Assembly (NCBI RefSeq): GCF_000756665.1
Contig: NZ_ARXV01000004.1
Span: 289,657 to 353,656 of the forward strand
Direction: 5' to 3'
Origin: Alcanivorax nanhaiticus
GTDB taxonomy: Bacteria; Pseudomonadota; Gammaproteobacteria; Pseudomonadales; Alcanivoracaceae
Length of the DNA: 64,000 bases
Positions 61,358-64,000 of this stretch are shown here, in pieces. Both the position numbers and the translations under genes were made by a program. Under the pieces are notes generated by a model, which searched no databases, had not been told where the DNA came from, and saw nothing but the letters and a program-made list of their open reading frames with translations. The first letter of the stretch is position 1. The number at the start of each line of letters is the position of its first letter.

Positions 61358-61376
61358 GATAACGATTATCATTTAA
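61358..61376 (-). promoter_or_regulatory. Fur-box-like operator upstream of the DUF2061 gene
   Basis: GATAACGATTATCATTTAA on the plus strand matches 14 of 19 positions of the consensus Fur box (GATAATGATAATCATTATC). It is 15-33 bp upstream of the DUF2061 start, just before its ribosome site. The gap of 215 bp to the divergent DUF4382 gene holds no second copy. Confidence 0.65.
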
Positions 61377-61558
61377 TTCCCATAAATCACTAAATCCAAT
61401 CGTCCTATCTGTCACATCGAAATATCTGATTGCGCCAGCTCTCGAGGTGCAAACTCCCCCCAGTTGTTAATAGTTGTAAAGTCACGGATCAAATCTCCGA
61501 AACCGCAGACCAACCTGTATAGGCTTGAAATTGCCCCTCATTGAACAAGGAGAATCTG

Positions 61559-62542
61559 ATGAAACAGTACATCGCGCTTGCCGCCGCCACGGCGCTATTT
61601 ACTGCCTGCGGAGGCGATTCGGACAGCAACGATCCGGCACAACAGCAAACCGGCGACGTCAGTTTTTCCATGACGGATGCACCGGCGGATGATATCGAGC
61701 AGGTACAGCTGACGGTGCATGCCGTCTCCTTCAAGCCAGCCGAAGGGCCTGCCGAATACCATGAACTGGATGAGCCCCTTGTTATCGAAAACCTGCTGGA
61801 TCTGCAGGGCAGTGAATCCACTGTCATTTTGCCGACCACAGAAGTCCCCGCCGGCCGCTATAACTGGGTACGGCTGCACGTACTTGGCGGCGCCGGCAAC
61901 AGTTTTGTTGTCGATGACACTGGCGGGCAGTACGACCTTTACGTCCCAGGCCAACAAAATGGTTCCGAGAAGGTCCGCCATGTTCAGCTTGTCAGTGGCT
62001 TTGTCGTCCCAGTTAATGGAGAAGTGAACTTTACCCTGGATGTGGACTTGCGCCGGGCAATCACCAAACCCGCAAATCAGGATCACTACCTGCTCCGCCC
62101 AGCCATCCGCATGGTTGATAACAGCGTAATAGGCACAGTCAGTGGCACCATTGCTGACAGCCTGATCACCGATGAAAGCTGTACATCACAGCTGGAAGGC
62201 GAAACGCTTGAAGGTAATGCGGTCTACCTCTACCTGAATGAAGATGCTGATACCGGTGACATCTATCTCGACAGTCAGGGCGAACCTGCCGATGCCAGCA
62301 ACCCGGTCACGACGGCCAACGTACGGTACGACGGCGAGACAGACAGCTACCAGTTCGAAATCGGGTTCGTACCTGCAGGCGCATACACAGTGGCATTCAC
62401 ATGCCAGGCGCTGGATGACGATCCGGAAACAGATCAAACCCTGGTGTTCCCGGCACAACGCAATATCTCAGTGGAAGCCAACACCACCACACCTGCCGAT
62501 CTGCCTGAACCTTTGCCAGAAGCAGAGTCCGTCAGTGAGTAA
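61559..62542 (+). CDS. DUF4382-domain lipoprotein
   Basis: Protein of 327 aa from ATG 61559 (AAGGAG upstream). Signal peptide KQYIALAAATALFTAC with lipobox FTAC followed by GGDSDSN linker. Residues about 33-190 match DUF4382: G-D-V-S-F-S-M-T-D-A-P-A-D-D-I-E-Q-V, VPAGRYNWVRLHV. The rest is a beta-sandwich-like region ending in a Pro/Glu-rich tail. Its role is unknown; it may be surface or periplasmic. It overlaps the next gene by 8 bp. Confidence 0.88.
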   Translation: MKQYIALAAATALFTACGGDSDSNDPAQQQTGDVSFSMTDAPADDIEQVQLTVHAVSFKPAEGPAEYHELDEPLVIENLLDLQGSESTVILPTTEVPAGRYNWVRLHVLGGAGNSFVVDDTGGQYDLYVPGQQNGSEKVRHVQLVSGFVVPVNGEVNFTLDVDLRRAITKPANQDHYLLRPAIRMVDNSVIGTVSGTIADSLITDESCTSQLEGETLEGNAVYLYLNEDADTGDIYLDSQGEPADASNPVTTANVRYDGETDSYQFEIGFVPAGAYTVAFTCQALDDDPETDQTLVFPAQRNISVEANTTTPADLPEPLPEAESVSE

Positions 62543-63437
62543 TTCGCACTGGTTGATTCTGCATGGCAAGGAAGCCAGCAATGACGCATTGCGACGGGCC
62601 GTACTGGCCCGTCGCGATGAAGGCATCGCGATCGAGGTCCGCGTTACCTGGGAAGCGGGTGACGCCGAGCGCCTGGTCAAGGAAGGTCTTGATGCAGGGG
62701 CTCGTAGCTTTATTGCTGCAGGCGGCGATGGATCTGTCCGGGACATCGTCAATGCCATGATGCACCACGGTGAGGGAGACCTGGCCCTGGCGATTGTGCC
62801 CCTTGGCACTGCCAACGATTTCGCGACGGCTGCCGGAATGACTGACGGCATGGATGACGCCCTCTCACTACTAGATCAGTCGCCGGTCTGCTGTGATGTC
62901 GTGAAGATCAATAATCAGTACTTCCTGAACATGGCAACCGGAGGGTTCGGCACAGAGGTCACCACCCAGACTTCCGAAGAGTTAAAAAAACTCCTCGGGG
63001 GAGCCGCCTATTTTCTGACGGGCATCAGCAAATTCACCGAGATTGAAGCGGCATCCGGTCGCTTTTATGGCGATGACTTTGAATGGGAAGGCGAGTTTCT
63101 CGCCTGCGGGTTGGGCAACGGCCGTCAAGCAGGAGGTGGGCAGCAACTCTGTCCTGATGCCCTGATCAATGATGGATTGCTTGATATCGCTATTCTGCCG
63201 GCAGAATTGGATCTGCTGGCGGGCGTGAGAGAACTGTTTGACAGTGAAGCCCGGCAAGACCCGGATCACCAGGGACTCTTTATCCGCGGCAAGGCACGGC
63301 AGCTAACGGTAGAAACCCCTTCTCCCATGCACTTCAACCTTGACGGAGAACCCATCAAGGACACCCGCTTCGACATTCAGGTGATACGTGAACGCTTGAA
63401 GCTTTACCTGCCTCAACCTTGCCCGTTACTGGGCTGA
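62535..63437 (+). CDS. yegS: YegS-like lipid kinase (diacylglycerol kinase family)
   Basis: Protein of 300 aa from GTG 62535, which overlaps the DUF4382 stop. The family's catalytic loop GGDGS is at residues 63-67 and VPLGTANDFA follows. The C-terminal FNLDGEP is also typical. YegS phosphorylates phosphatidylglycerol or related lipids in vitro. Its 3' end overlaps the phosphatase gene on the other strand by 12 bp. Confidence 0.92.
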   Translation: MSNSHWLILHGKEASNDALRRAVLARRDEGIAIEVRVTWEAGDAERLVKEGLDAGARSFIAAGGDGSVRDIVNAMMHHGEGDLALAIVPLGTANDFATAAGMTDGMDDALSLLDQSPVCCDVVKINNQYFLNMATGGFGTEVTTQTSEELKKLLGGAAYFLTGISKFTEIEAASGRFYGDDFEWEGEFLACGLGNGRQAGGGQQLCPDALINDGLLDIAILPAELDLLAGVRELFDSEARQDPDHQGLFIRGKARQLTVETPSPMHFNLDGEPIKDTRFDIQVIRERLKLYLPQPCPLLG

Positions 63438-63968
63438 CATCCCTGGCTGCGCCGCACAGCGGAGAATGAACTCGCGAACACGCTCGCGGCGGGCGTCAAG
63501 CTTGTGACCATACAGAGGAAAATGTTTCCACACTGCCTGGTCTTTCACTCCAAAGCGGCGCGTCGCGACAGCCACGACCATCATGCCAGTGCGTATCACG
63601 CCCATTTCACAATGAACCAGGCAGACACTGTCCTGGCGGTCCAGCTCGGCCACAAACAGCTCGATCTGGGCTTCTGTCGGTGGGGTATCCTGAGCCATGG
63701 GAATATTCACCAGGCGAATACCTTTGCGCTGACAAAACCGGATTTGCCGATCGTACCAGCCTTTCTTGCCGTACTCGGACTCCAGCCTCAGATTGATGAT
63801 GGTGTTCACCTTCAATATCCGGTTGACCACCCACAAGCCGATCGGCCCCAGAGTACCACTTCGGTACAACTTACCGGTCTTCACTGGACGGAAGTGGTAC
63901 ATCACCTTGTGATAGCGGTACACAAGAATGACAACAACAACGGCGCATGGCAGTAAATACAGCAACAT
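63426..63968 (-). CDS. Membrane-anchored tyrosine/dual-specificity phosphatase
   Basis: Protein of 180 aa. One N-terminal transmembrane segment (LLYLLPCAVVVVILVY), then a DSP fold with LYRSGTL and the P-loop HCEMGVIRTG: catalytic Cys120 and Arg126 fit CX5R. The general acid is probably the Asp in AQDTPP. The membrane anchor and neighbouring lipid kinase suggest a phospholipid-phosphate or protein substrate, but nothing shows which. Confidence 0.85.
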   Translation of the reverse strand: MLLYLLPCAVVVVILVYRYHKVMYHFRPVKTGKLYRSGTLGPIGLWVVNRILKVNTIINLRLESEYGKKGWYDRQIRFCQRKGIRLVNIPMAQDTPPTEAQIELFVAELDRQDSVCLVHCEMGVIRTGMMVVAVATRRFGVKDQAVWKHFPLYGHKLDARRERVREFILRCAAQPGMSAQ

Positions 63969-64000
63969 GACCCGGCTATGGCAGCGCTAGCTCTGGGGAG

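Noticed and set aside
62238..62534. Upstream in-frame extension of the lipid-kinase frame
   Set aside because: It overlaps the DUF4382 gene in another frame and has no family similarity; GTG 62535 fits YegS length.

Overview
The window looks like chromosomal DNA of a marine gammaproteobacterium. My best guess is Alcanivorax or a close relative. This rests on gene content, on conserved gene order of the Pseudomonas type, and on general resemblance of the proteins; no database search was possible. Almost all of it is dense housekeeping sequence with short intergenic gaps and many ATGA or TGATG overlaps.

Layout. 1-15168 (mostly minus strand): the end of an MgtE-type Mg2+ transporter, two paralogous BPSS1780-like membrane proteins, pmbA, the divergent darP (yjgA), then a long minus-strand run transcribed as mreB-mreC-mreD-maf-yhdP-nitrilase-tldD-cyclic-nucleotide-binding protein-MORN/C13-peptidase lipoprotein. 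This joins cell shape (MreBCD), outer-membrane lipid traffic (YhdP) and the TldD/PmbA protease pair; rng, usual between maf and yhdP, is absent. 15436-24730: gatCAB divergent from mreB, a crotonase, a second cNMP-binding protein, a 44-aa membrane peptide, then moeB/prmC/prfA/hemA on the minus strand. 24958-34520: TPR lipoprotein-lolB-ispE-tRNA-Gln-prs-rplY-pth, a GST, ychF, cysE and trmJ. 34593-34857: a 265-bp non-coding element with 31-bp terminal inverted repeats. 34947-35765: suhB. 36026-44046: a six-gene plus-strand catabolic block (succinate-semialdehyde-type dehydrogenase, decarboxylating hydroxyacid dehydrogenase, class III aminotransferase, D-2-hydroxyacid dehydrogenase, amidase, class I aminotransferase) lying where suhB and secF are near neighbours in Pseudomonas. 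44260-49754 (minus): queA-tgt-yajC-secD-secF. 49995-53548 (minus): lptF-lptG-PP2C, tRNA-Leu(CAA), RDD protein. 53791-58972 (plus): pepA-holC-small protein-valS. 58995-63968: two TetR regulators, an exported methyltransferase-like protein, a DUF2061 protein behind a Fur-like box, a DUF4382 lipoprotein, a YegS-like lipid kinase and a membrane-anchored tyrosine/dual-specificity phosphatase.

The most unusual feature is not a gene. Many intergenic gaps carry degenerate tandem repeats with a strict 7-bp period (words of the types CGAGTNN, CAAGTNN, AGTTAAC/AGTGAAT, GGCATCN/GGCGTCN and AGCTNNG). They are usually arranged as two inverted arms of 3-5 heptamers, sometimes with a separate hairpin or an intrinsic terminator between the arms. 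The arms at one site match each other in word type while different sites use different words. Copies of the same word class bracket single genes in the catabolic block. I know no named family that fits and report it as the main candidate for something undescribed.
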